Positions 21,504-34,561 of a stretch of DNA of 64,000 bases are shown in pieces (position 1 is the stretch's first letter; each line of letters begins with the position of its first letter). The notes under the pieces were generated by a model. That model made no database searches. It was not told where the DNA came from and worked only from the letters and a program-made list of their open reading frames with translations. This DNA is from Pseudomonas wenzhouensis (GTDB lineage Bacteria; Pseudomonadota; Gammaproteobacteria; Pseudomonadales; Pseudomonadaceae): the NCBI RefSeq assembly GCF_021029445.1, contig NZ_CP072610.1, forward strand, positions 2,852,001 to 2,916,000, in the 5' to 3' direction. The translations under genes and the position numbers were made by a program.

Positions 21504-22289
21504 TTAGAAACGATAATCCCAGCCAATTGCAGGCCCCTGAAGAGTAGCATCGAAGACAAAGTCAGATGAGGTGTAGTCAACCTCTAGCCTGCGGTAGGCC
21601 AGCAGAAGAGCGCTTTGATCCGTTAACTTGTAACCCAGTGCGCCCATTAAGTCAGAGCTGAATCTAGAGCCTACATCGAAGCCACCAAACATGGCCCATC
21701 CGGTGAAATAGGTTCGTTCGCCAAGGTGGTAGGTACCTTTTAGGCCAAGAACCGGATCCACCCAGCGCTCTTTATCACTGCCATCTACCGAAAACAGAGT
21801 GCCCAGACTAACGTTTATATCAGTTCTTAAGCCCCAATAGCGGGCACCACCCACAAGATCGATGTAGCCCCATTTGTCTTCGAAAGCACGATACTGCCCT
21901 GACAGCATGAAGGTGCTTGCACGAACCTTTGCATTCGCCTCTACATCAATGCCAATAGGCGTGGGAATGCTGCTCGACTCGCTGAGGCTGACATACAGCA
22001 AATCGGTGAATACCCCGTAGCGCCCCAACCTTGCTTCGAATGCCAGCATGACGCCAGCGTCCAGGCCCTCCAGTACATCACTAAAGCGCTTGCTGACATC
22101 TGCGCTGCGGCCAAATTTACCCACCTCTCCTTCCAGACCAGCGCCCCATAGGTAAGGGGTGACGCGATAACGCCATTGGCTTTCATCAATGCGGTCATAG
22201 TCGGTGGTCTCATAAGCCGAGGCAGCTAGCGGCGTCAGAGCGGTCAGAAAGGCGCCGATCACTCCATTCAGGAACATTCTGTTTTTCAT
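21504..22289 (-). CDS. outer-membrane beta-barrel protein
   Basis: The 261-residue protein has a Sec signal peptide (MKNRMFLNGVIGAFLTALTPLAASA). The mature part is made of alternating amphipathic strands (YRVTPYLWGAGLEGEVG, ASTFMLSGQYRAF, IDLVGGARYWGL, ALLLAYRRLEVDY) and ends with Phe (GPAIGWDYRF), the typical outer-membrane insertion signal. It resembles small OmpA/OmpW-like barrels of unknown cargo. The start at 22289 is chosen because the signal peptide begins there. It follows the amidohydrolase gene by 39 bp and is probably co-transcribed. Confidence 0.8.
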   Translation of the reverse strand: MKNRMFLNGVIGAFLTALTPLAASAYETTDYDRIDESQWRYRVTPYLWGAGLEGEVGKFGRSADVSKRFSDVLEGLDAGVMLAFEARLGRYGVFTDLLYVSLSESSSIPTPIGIDVEANAKVRASTFMLSGQYRAFEDKWGYIDLVGGARYWGLRTDINVSLGTLFSVDGSDKERWVDPVLGLKGTYHLGERTYFTGWAMFGGFDVGSRFSSDLMGALGYKLTDQSALLLAYRRLEVDYTSSDFVFDATLQGPAIGWDYRF

Positions 22290-22328
22290 TACGCGACCTG
22301 ATACCAAGTTGATCAAGGTAAAACCTGA

Positions 22329-23675
22329 TTATGGGTTAAGGAGATTTTTGTAAATCTGACCGTTTTTGATGATCACGACAAAGTTTTTTGCGGGGTCCTT
22401 TATCAGGGCCAGGTCGGCAGTCGGGTCACCTTCAACCAACAACAGGTCTGCGAGTGCCCCTTCTTCAATAACACCAAGCGGCTTCTTGTATGGGTTGCGC
22501 TCGCCTGTCAGCGCGAGCAAGGCACCGTTGTTGCCGGTTGCAATCTGCAGCACTTCGCCAGGCGAGTACCAACGCTCCAGTGACGCCAGGCGGGCGTTCT
22601 GCACTTCACCGTTATCCCCCGAGAATAAAATGTCTGTGCCGAAAGCGACCTTGACGTTGTGCTTGCGCGCGAGTGCGTAAGCACGGTCAGTACCGGCTGC
22701 AACCATAAGCTGTTTAACCCGGCTAGGCCCCTTTTGTTTATTGGCGATTTCGTTGTCCAGAAAGGGCTGCAGTGACCACCAGATACCTTTGGCGGCCATC
22801 AATTTCACCGTGTCTTCATCCACCAACTGGCCATGCTCGATGGCTTTGACGCCGGCTTCGATGGACATTTTTACTGCATGGCTGGTGTAAGCATGCACAG
22901 TAACGTATGTGCCCCAATTTTCAGCCGCCACCACCGCGGTACGGATTTCTTCCGGCGTGTACTGAGTGGCATCCAACGGGTCATAAACGGAGGTTACGCC
23001 GCCGCCTGCCATGAGTTTGACCTGAGTGGCTCCCAGCATCAGTTGCTCGCGCACACGGCGTAGGACTTCATTCGAGCCATCAGCAATCGCGGCTGTTCGC
23101 GTCTGTTCGGTGTGACTGAGTGGGTCATTAGGTGCTCTGGGGATTTCGTGTGGAAGGCGGAAGTCACCATGCCCCCCCGTCTGGGAAATCATTGCGCCGG
23201 AAGGAAATATCCGAGGCCCTGGATACTGGCCTTCTTCAATAGCACGACGCAGACCTCGCACCGGCCCTCCCATATCACGCACACTGGTGAACCCGCGCAT
23301 CAGTGTTGCCTCGGCAACCTGGGCTGCCCGCAGGTTGGTGTAGCCAACCTCGCTGGTCATCGCATCTGTAAGGGACTGACCGACAAGCATCATGTGCCAA
23401 TGGGCATCAATCAGCCCTGGCATGAGTGTTCGCCCCTCACCGTCAATGAGTGTGAGCGATGCATTTTCAGGTACAGGAAGTGCGGCTGCAGAAATGCTCT
23501 GAATCACATGATCAACAATCAGAACATTGACTGTTTTTTCAGCTCGCTTACTGCTTTTGCCGTCAAAGACATGAACGTTATTGATGAGAACGGCTGTTTC
23601 TGAAGCAATGGCCTGGGTCACCATTGCGCAGGCGATAATCAGAGCTGAGGCAGGCTTGAGGATTTTATTCTTCAT
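22329..23675 (-). CDS. exported metal-dependent amidohydrolase
   Basis: The 448-residue protein has a signal peptide (MKNKILKPASALIIACAMVTQAIA) and an amidohydrolase TIM-barrel domain. Metal-ligand motifs: LMPGLIDAHWHMM, a Lys in ATQVKLMAGGG, His in TYVTVHAYTSHA, His in GVKAIEHGQLVDE and Asp in KVAFGTDILFS. A C-terminal return to the beta-sandwich (GALADLLLVEGDPTADL) is seen. It belongs to the imidazolonepropionase/Xaa-Pro dipeptidase-like group. The substrate cannot be read from sequence; a periplasmic hydrolysis of dipeptides or cyclic amides is plausible. The downstream barrel protein may help with substrate entry. Confidence 0.85.
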   Translation of the reverse strand: MKNKILKPASALIIACAMVTQAIASETAVLINNVHVFDGKSSKRAEKTVNVLIVDHVIQSISAAALPVPENASLTLIDGEGRTLMPGLIDAHWHMMLVGQSLTDAMTSEVGYTNLRAAQVAEATLMRGFTSVRDMGGPVRGLRRAIEEGQYPGPRIFPSGAMISQTGGHGDFRLPHEIPRAPNDPLSHTEQTRTAAIADGSNEVLRRVREQLMLGATQVKLMAGGGVTSVYDPLDATQYTPEEIRTAVVAAENWGTYVTVHAYTSHAVKMSIEAGVKAIEHGQLVDEDTVKLMAAKGIWWSLQPFLDNEIANKQKGPSRVKQLMVAAGTDRAYALARKHNVKVAFGTDILFSGDNGEVQNARLASLERWYSPGEVLQIATGNNGALLALTGERNPYKKPLGVIEEGALADLLLVEGDPTADLALIKDPAKNFVVIIKNGQIYKNLLNP

Positions 23676-24058
23676 GCTGGGTACCAATTGATTGGCCCGG
23701 TAATGAGCTTGGCTATTTAAAAGCACACCTTACATCAGAAACGTAAGGCACCCAATGTGGCGCGCCTTTAAGCTTCAACGTGCTCAATGGCTGAACCACC
23801 CGCTTTGGCCGACTCCGGCCAGTAGATAATTGAAGAAGCTCGTTGCTGTGACTACACGTGGTGATGATCTTCCATGTTTGAAAACAGGAATTCTTGCCCT
23901 CAAAGTCAAGAAAATAGATGGTTTCCACCTAGCCACTGTGCTGCTCCACCTCGCAACCAAGTACGCCATAGTAGGTTGCTATCCAGCCCCCTCGGGCTAG
24001 AGTGCACCGGCCGTGGTAAATCCACGGCCGGGTGTATGTATGTGGCTATTAAAAATTT
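23676..24058. other. spacer with hairpin between amidohydrolase and stator genes
   Basis: No gene is evident in these 383 bp. It holds the promoter side of the amidohydrolase gene and the 3' side of the motA/motB-like operon, including a strong hairpin at 24007-24031. Confidence 0.5.
24007..24031 (-). terminator. hairpin downstream of stator operon
   Basis: A perfect 10-bp stem (CCGGCCGTGG) with a 5-base loop lies 28 bp beyond the MotB-like stop. There is no clear U-run on either strand, so it may be an attenuating hairpin or REP-like unit rather than a classical terminator. Confidence 0.4.
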
Positions 24059-24841
24059 CTACTTCTCAAGGATCAGCTCCACACGGCGGTTACTTGCCCG
24101 TCCTTCGACAGTGTCATTTGTGGCCAATGGGCGTGTGTCTGCGTAACCGACGGCGCTCAGCCGCTGGCTGGGTATGCTGTTGGCTTCTAGATAGCGAACC
24201 ACGCTGCCTGCTCGCGCACCGGATAGCTCCCAGTTGGATGGATACCGCAAGCTGCGAATAGGCACGTTATCGGTATGTCCGACAATAGTGATTCGATGTT
24301 CACTTTGGCGAAGAACAGGTAGCAGCTTGCGCAACACTGCCAGGCCTTCAAGGCTCAGATCCGCTTGGCCTGGCGCAAAAATGATTTCACTGCTGATACG
24401 AAAACTCACGCTTTGCTCGTTAACAATGACCTCAATATCATCACCCAGAGCGCTTGTATCAAGACCTGACAGCGGGTCAGCTTGCGGCGCTGTTTCGATA
24501 GGTGCCGGAATCGGAGGTGTGAGCACCTGCAGCGGGTCAGGACGGTCACTCAACAGGCTAGCAACTGGGCTTGCGGGCTTTGATTCGTGGTTGTTACCTG
24601 CAAACGACAGCATAACCACAAGTAACACCAGTATCAGGGTGAGCAGATCGAGGTAAACGGTTAGCCAGCCCTCCTCCTCACTGTTTTCATATACGGCATG
24701 CGTGACCTGTTGTCGTCGCAGCCGATGCCGACTGATGTCGCTTGAGCGACTTGCGCGCTGCAGTTCAAGCTGAAGAATATTCAGCTGCTTTTCAAGCAGC
24801 TTCCTGCGCTGTAATTCGTCCTCACCGTGTGCGTCGGTCAT
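24059..24841 (-). CDS. MotB-like protein with OmpA peptidoglycan-binding domain
   Basis: The 260-residue protein has a cytoplasmic charged N-terminal region of about 60 residues, one TM segment with an embedded Asp (TVYLDLLTLILVLLVVMLSF), which corresponds to the proton-carrying Asp of MotB, a Pro-rich linker, and a C-terminal OmpA/MotB domain (TIVGHTDNVPI, NWELSGARAGSVVRYL, GYADTRPLATN, ASNRRVEL). The start at 24841 has GAGG upstream and overlaps the MotA-like gene by 20 bp; an ATG at 24856 is also possible. With its partner it forms a proton- or sodium-driven stator. No flagellar genes are nearby. Confidence 0.88.
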   Translation of the reverse strand: MTDAHGEDELQRRKLLEKQLNILQLELQRASRSSDISRHRLRRQQVTHAVYENSEEEGWLTVYLDLLTLILVLLVVMLSFAGNNHESKPASPVASLLSDRPDPLQVLTPPIPAPIETAPQADPLSGLDTSALGDDIEVIVNEQSVSFRISSEIIFAPGQADLSLEGLAVLRKLLPVLRQSEHRITIVGHTDNVPIRSLRYPSNWELSGARAGSVVRYLEANSIPSQRLSAVGYADTRPLATNDTVEGRASNRRVELILEK

Positions 24842-25652
24842 TTTGCGCCTCATCATTACGCTGACCAGACTTTCCCTTGCTGCCGTCGTTGATTTCGTCC
24901 TGATAGTGGACCATGAACGATTTGAGCATTTCGCGCATCAAAGCCGGACTGCACTTACGATTCATCATCGAAATTCCCTGCATGATCGTGTTCATCAGCA
25001 CGACCCGGTCTTCTGTGCGACGCTCTAATTTGACTGCCACCGGTTTGAATATGAGGTTGGCGAGCAATACACCATAGAACGTTGTAATCAGAGCAATCGC
25101 CATTTGTTGGCCGATGCTGGTGATATCACCGTCCCCCAGTAGAAACATCAGATTAACCAGGCCGACCAGTGTTCCAACCATACCGAATGCCGGTGCATAG
25201 CCCGCCATAATTCTAAAAAGCTGTGCTTCGGCGTGCTCTCTTGCGCGAAGACGTGCAATGCGCCACTGCAGTAAGTCCATCACATCTTCCTCAGGCGTCA
25301 TGTCCACTACCAGTTGCACACCGGTCTTAAGGAATGGATTGGCCACTTGACTCAAAGCGTTTTCGACTGCTTTCAGATCGCCAGACATCCAGATGCGGTA
25401 AAGCTTGATCAGCTCCTCAATGTCATGCTTTGCATACAGACGTTCGTTGCGCATAACCGTCGCAAGCAAGCTGAAGATACGCACGACTTCTCGGAATGGG
25501 TAGCTGATAAAGGTGGCCGCCAGTGTTCCGAACAACACAATGCCTAAGCCAGGCAAATTGAGGAAAAGCGATGGATCTTCTGTAGAAAAAATCAGAACAG
25601 TCGCGAGTAGCAGAATGCCCGAAAGCATGCCGATAAGCGTGGAGGGATTCAT
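24822..25652 (-). CDS. MotA-like stator protein
   Basis: The 276-residue protein has four predicted TM segments: LIGMLSGILLLATVLIFS, LNLPGLGIVLFGTLAATFI, YAPAFGMVGTLVGLVNLMFLL and MAIALITTFYGVLLANLIFKPVA. The last two carry the Pro-containing motifs of MotA/PomA channels. A cytoplasmic loop of about 90 residues lies between TM2 and TM3. GGAG lies 5 bp before the ATG. The pair is an orphan MotAB set; it might power something other than flagellar rotation, or be an extra stator. Confidence 0.88.
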   Translation of the reverse strand: MNPSTLIGMLSGILLLATVLIFSTEDPSLFLNLPGLGIVLFGTLAATFISYPFREVVRIFSLLATVMRNERLYAKHDIEELIKLYRIWMSGDLKAVENALSQVANPFLKTGVQLVVDMTPEEDVMDLLQWRIARLRAREHAEAQLFRIMAGYAPAFGMVGTLVGLVNLMFLLGDGDITSIGQQMAIALITTFYGVLLANLIFKPVAVKLERRTEDRVVLMNTIMQGISMMNRKCSPALMREMLKSFMVHYQDEINDGSKGKSGQRNDEAQNDRRTR

Positions 25653-26137
25653 GCAAGCTCCGTGTGGAAATGTGGAAGCAAGGTGGCCACAGCATCCAGT
25701 CTAGTGACAGGCGTATCAGGATGGATAGTAGCCAAACGACTGAATTGTCATCGTTGCAGCAATCGATGAGACGCACATTGCCGCGTTCCGAACGATCGAT
25801 CTAGGCAGTGGGATCAACATCAGCAAGAAATGGACAATGCCGATCCATGATCGGAAGGCGGCGCTGACACGCTTTACGACAAGCTACGAAGATAGGCTGC
25901 CGCACTAGTAACCCCAGCCCCGGTTATACAAAATTCTGCACACCCTCCCTACTCAATAGCAGCGAAGTCAGCTGCGATTGCTCAGCACCAAAGGACAGCA
26001 AGACATCACCTTGCGCGCCTAAGAAACGGCCAAATCTCTCATCAGCGAAGTCCCGACGCCGGCCAGCAGTGCCATCGCCGTCGCAGCCGCGCTATCGCGC
26101 CCTTGAGTAAGGTCAACAGACCAAAGACAAGGCCAAG
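25653..26137. other. degenerate spacer
   Basis: About 485 bp without an intact gene. On the minus strand a short open tail (about 25929-26050) reads as the last 40 residues of some protein, ending SLLLSREGVQNFV before a stop, but no start or domain is present. It looks like decayed sequence. Confidence 0.4.
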
Positions 26138-26434
26138 ATGCTGCGTATAGAGACCTTCGCCAAAGCGCTCATCATCACGCAAAGATCAGGAGAGGCCTAC
26201 ACCCTGCGCTCGGTTGATCGACTGGAACTGGCGCCATTAGTTAACCTTGCAGAGCAGAGCCACGGCGATACCCTTCGCGACACAGTGCTATTCGATGGCC
26301 AACCATTGTCCAATGCTCGAGCGGCTTCCGTTGCACCAAAGCAGGATTGCCCGGTGGCGCATACTGACGCCAAAGGTGTCGCCAATCTGCAATTGCCTGC
26401 AACTGGGTCATGGGTCATGGGTCATTCGCAGTAG
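26138..26434 (+). pseudogene. fragment of a DUF4198-type protein
   Basis: The 98-residue frame contains SVDRLELAPLVN..., TVLFDGQPLSNARA and HTDAKGVANLQLPATGSWV, which resembles the Ig-like repeats of DUF4198 (nickel-uptake-like periplasmic) proteins. It lacks the signal peptide and both ends of the domain, so it is most likely a remnant. Confidence 0.5.
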
Positions 26435-26593
26435 GCACCATATCGATGAAGTAGATGCGCGTAGCACGCGTTACGAGGCCAATACCAGTATGCTTATTAA
26501 AATAAATCCAGAAGACATACTAGTTTCGCAATGACCATCTTATCCAACCACTTCGCCTATTTACTGCCAGTTAAATAGGCCACACACTTTGCG

Positions 26594-26625
26594 AAAAAAA
26601 ATAGGCAGCCATATGAATGGCTGCC
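26594..26625 (-). terminator. intrinsic terminator of katG
   Basis: On the minus strand, GGCAGCC-ATTCATAT-GGCTGCC is followed by TATTTTTTTT. It lies about 34 bp past the katG stop and is a textbook rho-independent terminator. Confidence 0.9.
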
Positions 26626-26658
26626 TGCCTGAATTGCTATCTGAATAAGACTATGGAA

Positions 26659-28917
<2,259 letters not shown>

Positions 28918-29386
28918 TCATGATCGCCACTAACCATAGCTGAAAATGAGCGCATTGGTACTCCCCGGGGTATTCAAACTTTCTATAAGCGCTGTAGGTT
29001 TTTTATTACTTCGCCTACTGGCGGCGTCACTTGAGGAAATACTTCAGGCGAGAAAGCATGGCTTCTGTAGTGGTCTACTGATCCCGGACACCAATTTAGG
29101 CGAAAATCCTCGCCACTAAGAGGTGTTCGATGCATAAGCAACGACGTACGTTTTCTGCCGAGTTCAAGCGAGAGGCTGCGGCCTTGGTGCTGGATCAAGG
29201 CTACAGCCATATCGAGGCCTGCCGTTCGCTGGGCGTCGTGGACTCGGCATTGCGCCGCTGGGTGAAACAGCTCCAAGAAGAGCGCCTCGGCGTCACCCCG
29301 AAAAGCAAAGCATTGACCCCCGAACAGCAGAAAATCCAAGAGCTGGAAGCCAGGATCGACCGACTGGAACGGGAGAAAGCGATCCT

Positions 29387-29393
29387 AAAAAAG
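29387..29393 (+). promoter_or_regulatory. -1 programmed frameshift heptamer A-AAA-AAG
   Basis: The heptamer is in the correct orfA phase (AAA at 29388-29390, AAG at 29391-29393), and after a -1 slip the next codon is in frame with orfB. This is the standard way IS3 elements make the OrfAB transposase. Confidence 0.85.
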
Positions 29394-30937
<1,544 letters not shown>

Positions 30938-31124
30938 CCACTACATTCTGGAATGCTGTGCCAGAGTAGGGATCATCGCGAGGGAAAGCCGATTGTGGCG
31001 GTTTTACGCTCTTTTGCAGCGGTGCTGCCTCGCGAATAGTCGCTCAAATCAAATCAACAAAAATGAGCGGAATAATTAAAACTCGGGGTTTCCGCAGTAG
31101 GTGTGTCTGCTCTCGCACAGCCCC

Positions 31125-31757
31125 CTAGGCCCGTCCCGCCAGAGCCATTCGTACACCGAAGCCAATCAGAATGGACGCAAACAGCCAGCGCTGGAGGGTT
31201 TGGGCCAGTGGTCGCTGTGCCAGCCAGCGGCTGAGCGCGGCGCCTGCAGAGGCGTATAGCAAATCGAAGCACAGCCCCGTGAATACCAGCACGATACCGA
31301 GAAGGGCAAATTGCCCGGCGACTGCGCTCTCCTCCGGGCGAATGAACTGCGGTAATAGAACCGAGCAGAACAGTAGTGCCTTGGGGTTGCTTATGTTGGT
31401 GATCAATCCCTTACACAATGAAGCGCGCCAGAGTTGCACATCACTGCGGCTGTTTCCTACAGGGCATGCTGCTATCAGTGACGGCGCCCGAAAGATCCTG
31501 ATAGCCAGCCAGACCAGATAGGCGGCGCCCATAAGGCGCAGCACCTCGAAGATCTCGGGCGAAGACTTGAGCAACGCCCCCAGCCCCAACGCAGCTATCA
31601 GCACATGCGCGCCTCTGGCCAATCCCAGGCCAGCGGCAACAGCCATGGCATGAGCACGCCCTTGGGTAGCCGCAGTCTGCAACATCAGCACCATATCTGG
31701 GCCCGGTACCAGATAGACAACCACCAGCGCCCCGACAAACATCCATAAATCAGCCAT
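31125..31757 (-). CDS. LysE/RhtB family amino-acid exporter
   Basis: The 210-residue inner-membrane protein has about six hydrophobic segments and the LysE-family N-terminal motif VVYLVPGPDMVLML, followed by GLARGAHVLIAALGLGALL and SNPKALLFCSVLLPQFI. Members export amino acids or derivatives; the substrate is not evident. The ATG at 31757 is chosen over GTG 31760 because of GGAGG spacing. It is divergent from the sulfide operon. Confidence 0.88.
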   Translation of the reverse strand: MADLWMFVGALVVVYLVPGPDMVLMLQTAATQGRAHAMAVAAGLGLARGAHVLIAALGLGALLKSSPEIFEVLRLMGAAYLVWLAIRIFRAPSLIAACPVGNSRSDVQLWRASLCKGLITNISNPKALLFCSVLLPQFIRPEESAVAGQFALLGIVLVFTGLCFDLLYASAGAALSRWLAQRPLAQTLQRWLFASILIGFGVRMALAGRA

Positions 31758-31911
31758 CACGCCTCCCGCGACTTTCGCCTAGCAGCCAGATAAGTCATTA
31801 CATATCAATCAGTTACAGATATTTATTGCGAGTCGCAAGATCATCACTTCTTTATATTCTTTTTTATTCTAAGCATAGAACCAAATAACAGTTACGCTCT
31901 AGCTTAAATGA

Positions 31912-31927
31912 ATACCCCCACGGGTAT
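31912..31927. promoter_or_regulatory. CstR/CsoR-type operator, upstream of sulfide operon
   Basis: ATACCCCCACGGGTAT is a palindrome with 6-bp arms ATACCC/GGGTAT and a 4-bp spacer. It lies 17 bp before the start of the metallo-hydrolase gene. The same pattern occurs at 38750 and 44870. GC-rich centres with flanking AT are typical of CsoR-family operators. A matching repressor gene lies at 45.05 kb. Confidence 0.75.
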
Positions 31928-31944
31928 AGCTCCGGAGTGTAATC

Positions 31945-32808
31945 ATGCAGCCTCATGTAGAAGCTTTTTTCGACCCAGCAACTTACACCTACAGCTACGT
32001 CGTGACCGACCTGGCGAGCAAGCACTGCGCCATCATCGACTCGGTACTCGACTACGATCCCGCCGCGGGGCGTACTTCCTACAAGAGCGCGGATCGCCTG
32101 ATTGCCTATGTGCGCGAGCAGCAACTGCAGGTGGACTGGCTGTTGGAAACCCATGTACACGCTGACCACCTCTCCGCTGCTCCCTACCTGAAACGCGAAC
32201 TGGGCGGGACGCTGGCCATCGGCGAAAACATCACCATAGTTCAAGACACCTTTGGCAAGCTGTTCAACGCCGACGCCGAATTTGCTACCGACGGCCGTCA
32301 GTTCGATCACCTGTTCAAGGATGGAGATACCTTCAATCTGGGCAGTATTGAGGCCCGCGTCATCCATACCCCGGGCCATACCCCGGCGTGCATGACCTAC
32401 TTGATCGGTGATGCCGGCTTTGTCGGCGATACCCTGTTCATGCCCGACTACGGCACCGCACGTTGCGATTTCCCCGGGGGTGATGCGCGCACGTTGTTTC
32501 AGTCGATTCGCAAGCTGTTTACCCTGCCCGACACAACGCGCCTGTTTATGTGCCACGACTACAAGGCACCGGGGCGTGATGACTTCCGCTACCAAACCAG
32601 CGTTGCTGAACAACGCGAGCTGAACGTGCATGTGCATGAAGGCATCAGCGAGGCTGACTTTGTTGCCATGCGCAGCGCCCGTGATGCCACCCTGGGCATG
32701 CCGACCCTGATTCTTCCGTCAGTGCAAGTGAACATGCGCGCCGGCCAATTGCCTCCCGCCGAGGACAACGGGACCCGTTACCTGAAAATCCCCCTCGACG
32801 TGCTCTGA
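31945..32808 (+). CDS. persulfide dioxygenase-like metallo-beta-lactamase-fold hydrolase
   Basis: The 287-residue protein has the MBL motif THVHADHL (His70, His72, Asp74, His75), later ligands in IHTPGHTPACM, GDTLFMPDYGTARCDFPGG and FMCHDY. The DYGTARCDFPGG signature is typical of ETHE1/Blh-type persulfide dioxygenases, which oxidise glutathione persulfide to sulfite with one iron. It is the first gene of the sulfide operon and is followed after 10 bp by the reductase fusion, which fits a role in removing the persulfide product. Confidence 0.87.
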   Translation: MQPHVEAFFDPATYTYSYVVTDLASKHCAIIDSVLDYDPAAGRTSYKSADRLIAYVREQQLQVDWLLETHVHADHLSAAPYLKRELGGTLAIGENITIVQDTFGKLFNADAEFATDGRQFDHLFKDGDTFNLGSIEARVIHTPGHTPACMTYLIGDAGFVGDTLFMPDYGTARCDFPGGDARTLFQSIRKLFTLPDTTRLFMCHDYKAPGRDDFRYQTSVAEQRELNVHVHEGISEADFVAMRSARDATLGMPTLILPSVQVNMRAGQLPPAEDNGTRYLKIPLDVL

Positions 32809-32818
32809 GGAACTGCCC

Positions 32819-34561
32819 ATGGATACCCTAAAGCACCTGAGCCCATTTATCGCCGTAGCCGCGCAATTGCAGCCAGCGGACATGGGCACCCTGGCCGCTG
32901 CCGGCTTTCGATGCGTAATCAACAACCGTCCTGACGCTGAAGGGGAAAACCAGCCCAGCTCCGCCGAGATGCAAGCGGCAGCCTTGGCCAGTGGGCTGCA
33001 GTACCATTACTTGCCGGTGCTTTCCGGGCAGATCAGCGATGAAAACATCGCCGCGTTTACCGCGCTGCTCAACCAGGTTCGTGGCCCGGTTCTGGCCTTC
33101 TGTCGCACCGGCACCCGTTCCACAAGCCTGTGGGCGTTGAGCGAGGCACATCATCTTGACCCGCTGGTACTACTCAATACTGCGCGGGGCAATGGCTACG
33201 ACCTCAGCGGCTTGGCCCCACGCCTTGAACAGCGTTGGCAGCAAGCGCCCGTCAGCCAGCCGCAGAGCAGCGCATCAGCCACCCAACGCTACGACGTCGT
33301 AGTGGTGGGCGGCGGTGCGGCAGGTTGTGCGGTCACCGCCAGCTTGTTGCGCCGATCGCCAGAGCTGCGCATTGCCGTGGTTGAACCCCGCGACCAGCAT
33401 TACTACCAGCCTGGTTGGACGTTGGTGGGGGCTGGTATTTTTGAACGCGCCCGCACAGAACGCGCAATGGCTCGTTGCATCCCCAATGGAGCGCAATGGA
33501 TTCGAGCAGCTGTGGCTGGCTTTGAGCCCGAGAAGCAATGCATCGTGCTTGAAGATGGCAACCGCATTGGGTACCGCGCCCTGGTGGTATGCCCAGGCTT
33601 GAGCCTGGACTGGGATGCGGTCGAGGGCCTCAAGGCGACCCTAGGCAAGAACGGCGTCACCTCCAACTACCAGTTCGAACTTGCCCCCTATACTTGGCAA
33701 CTGGTGCAGAACCTGCGCCGCGGTCTCGCCCTGTTCACCCAACCACCGATGCCGATTAAGTGCGCCGGTGCTCCGCAAAAAGCGCTGTACCTGTCCTGCG
33801 ACTGGTGGCGCAAAGAAGGCGTGCTGAAGGATATCGAGGTGGAGTTCTCCTCGGCCGGCGCCGTGCTATTCGGCGTACCGACCTTCGTGCCGCCGCTCAT
33901 GAAATATGTCGAGCGCTACAACGCCCGTCTCAATTTCAACACCACCCTTACGGCAGTGGATGGCCCTGCACAAAAAGCCTGGTTCAAACAAGTCAATGCG
34001 GCCGGCAACAGCCAGATCATCGAAAAAGACTTCGACTTTCTTCATGCCGTGCCATCTCAGCATGCACCGGACTTTATACGCCAAAGCCCTCTGGCCAATG
34101 TCGACGGCTGGGTTGAGGCCGACCATGAAACCCTGCGCCACCCGCGCTACGGCAACATCTTCAGCCTGGGCGATGTGTGCGCCGCACCCAATGCGAAAAC
34201 GGCAGCGGCAGTTCGCAAACAGGCCCCGGTGGTGGCCGAGAACGTGATCGCCGTGCTGACCGGCAAAGGGCCACGTGCCCTCTATGATGGGTATGGCTCC
34301 TGCCCGCTCACTGTTGAGCGCGGCAAGGTGGTACTGGCCGAATTCGGCTACGGCGGCACGCTTTTGCCCACCTTCCCACTTGATCCCGCTGTGCCGCGTC
34401 GCCTGGCCTGGGAGCTGAAGGTGAAGATGATGCCGAGTATCTACTTCGACATGATGTTGCGTGGCCGCGAGTGGCTGGCAGAACCCAAGCACCTACCCCA
34501 TGAACCCATGCCGGTGGAAGCCACAGCGGCCTGCAACTTCGAGAAGGACGCCGGCCAATGA
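32819..34561 (+). CDS. DUF442-sulfide:quinone oxidoreductase fusion
   Basis: The 580-residue protein joins two enzymes. Residues 1-110 are a DUF442 (phosphatase-like sulfurtransferase) domain with the active-site loop CRTGTR (Cys95, Arg100). Residues from about 157 are a flavoprotein: FAD-binding VVVGGGAAG (162-169), QPGWTLVGAG, and IKCAGAPQKALYLSCDWW, the signature of type II SQR related to the mitochondrial enzyme. A linker rich in Gln/Ser lies between. SQR oxidises sulfide at the membrane and passes electrons to quinone, leaving a persulfide that the fused domain could transfer. Its last codon overlaps the SulP start (ATGA). Confidence 0.88.
   Translation: MDTLKHLSPFIAVAAQLQPADMGTLAAAGFRCVINNRPDAEGENQPSSAEMQAAALASGLQYHYLPVLSGQISDENIAAFTALLNQVRGPVLAFCRTGTRSTSLWALSEAHHLDPLVLLNTARGNGYDLSGLAPRLEQRWQQAPVSQPQSSASATQRYDVVVVGGGAAGCAVTASLLRRSPELRIAVVEPRDQHYYQPGWTLVGAGIFERARTERAMARCIPNGAQWIRAAVAGFEPEKQCIVLEDGNRIGYRALVVCPGLSLDWDAVEGLKATLGKNGVTSNYQFELAPYTWQLVQNLRRGLALFTQPPMPIKCAGAPQKALYLSCDWWRKEGVLKDIEVEFSSAGAVLFGVPTFVPPLMKYVERYNARLNFNTTLTAVDGPAQKAWFKQVNAAGNSQIIEKDFDFLHAVPSQHAPDFIRQSPLANVDGWVEADHETLRHPRYGNIFSLGDVCAAPNAKTAAAVRKQAPVVAENVIAVLTGKGPRALYDGYGSCPLTVERGKVVLAEFGYGGTLLPTFPLDPAVPRRLAWELKVKMMPSIYFDMMLRGREWLAEPKHLPHEPMPVEATAACNFEKDAGQ

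Noticed and set aside
24059..25652. Zorya defence system (ZorAB)
   Set aside because: The MotA-like protein lacks the long ZorA tail, and no zorC, zorD or zorE-like gene is adjacent.
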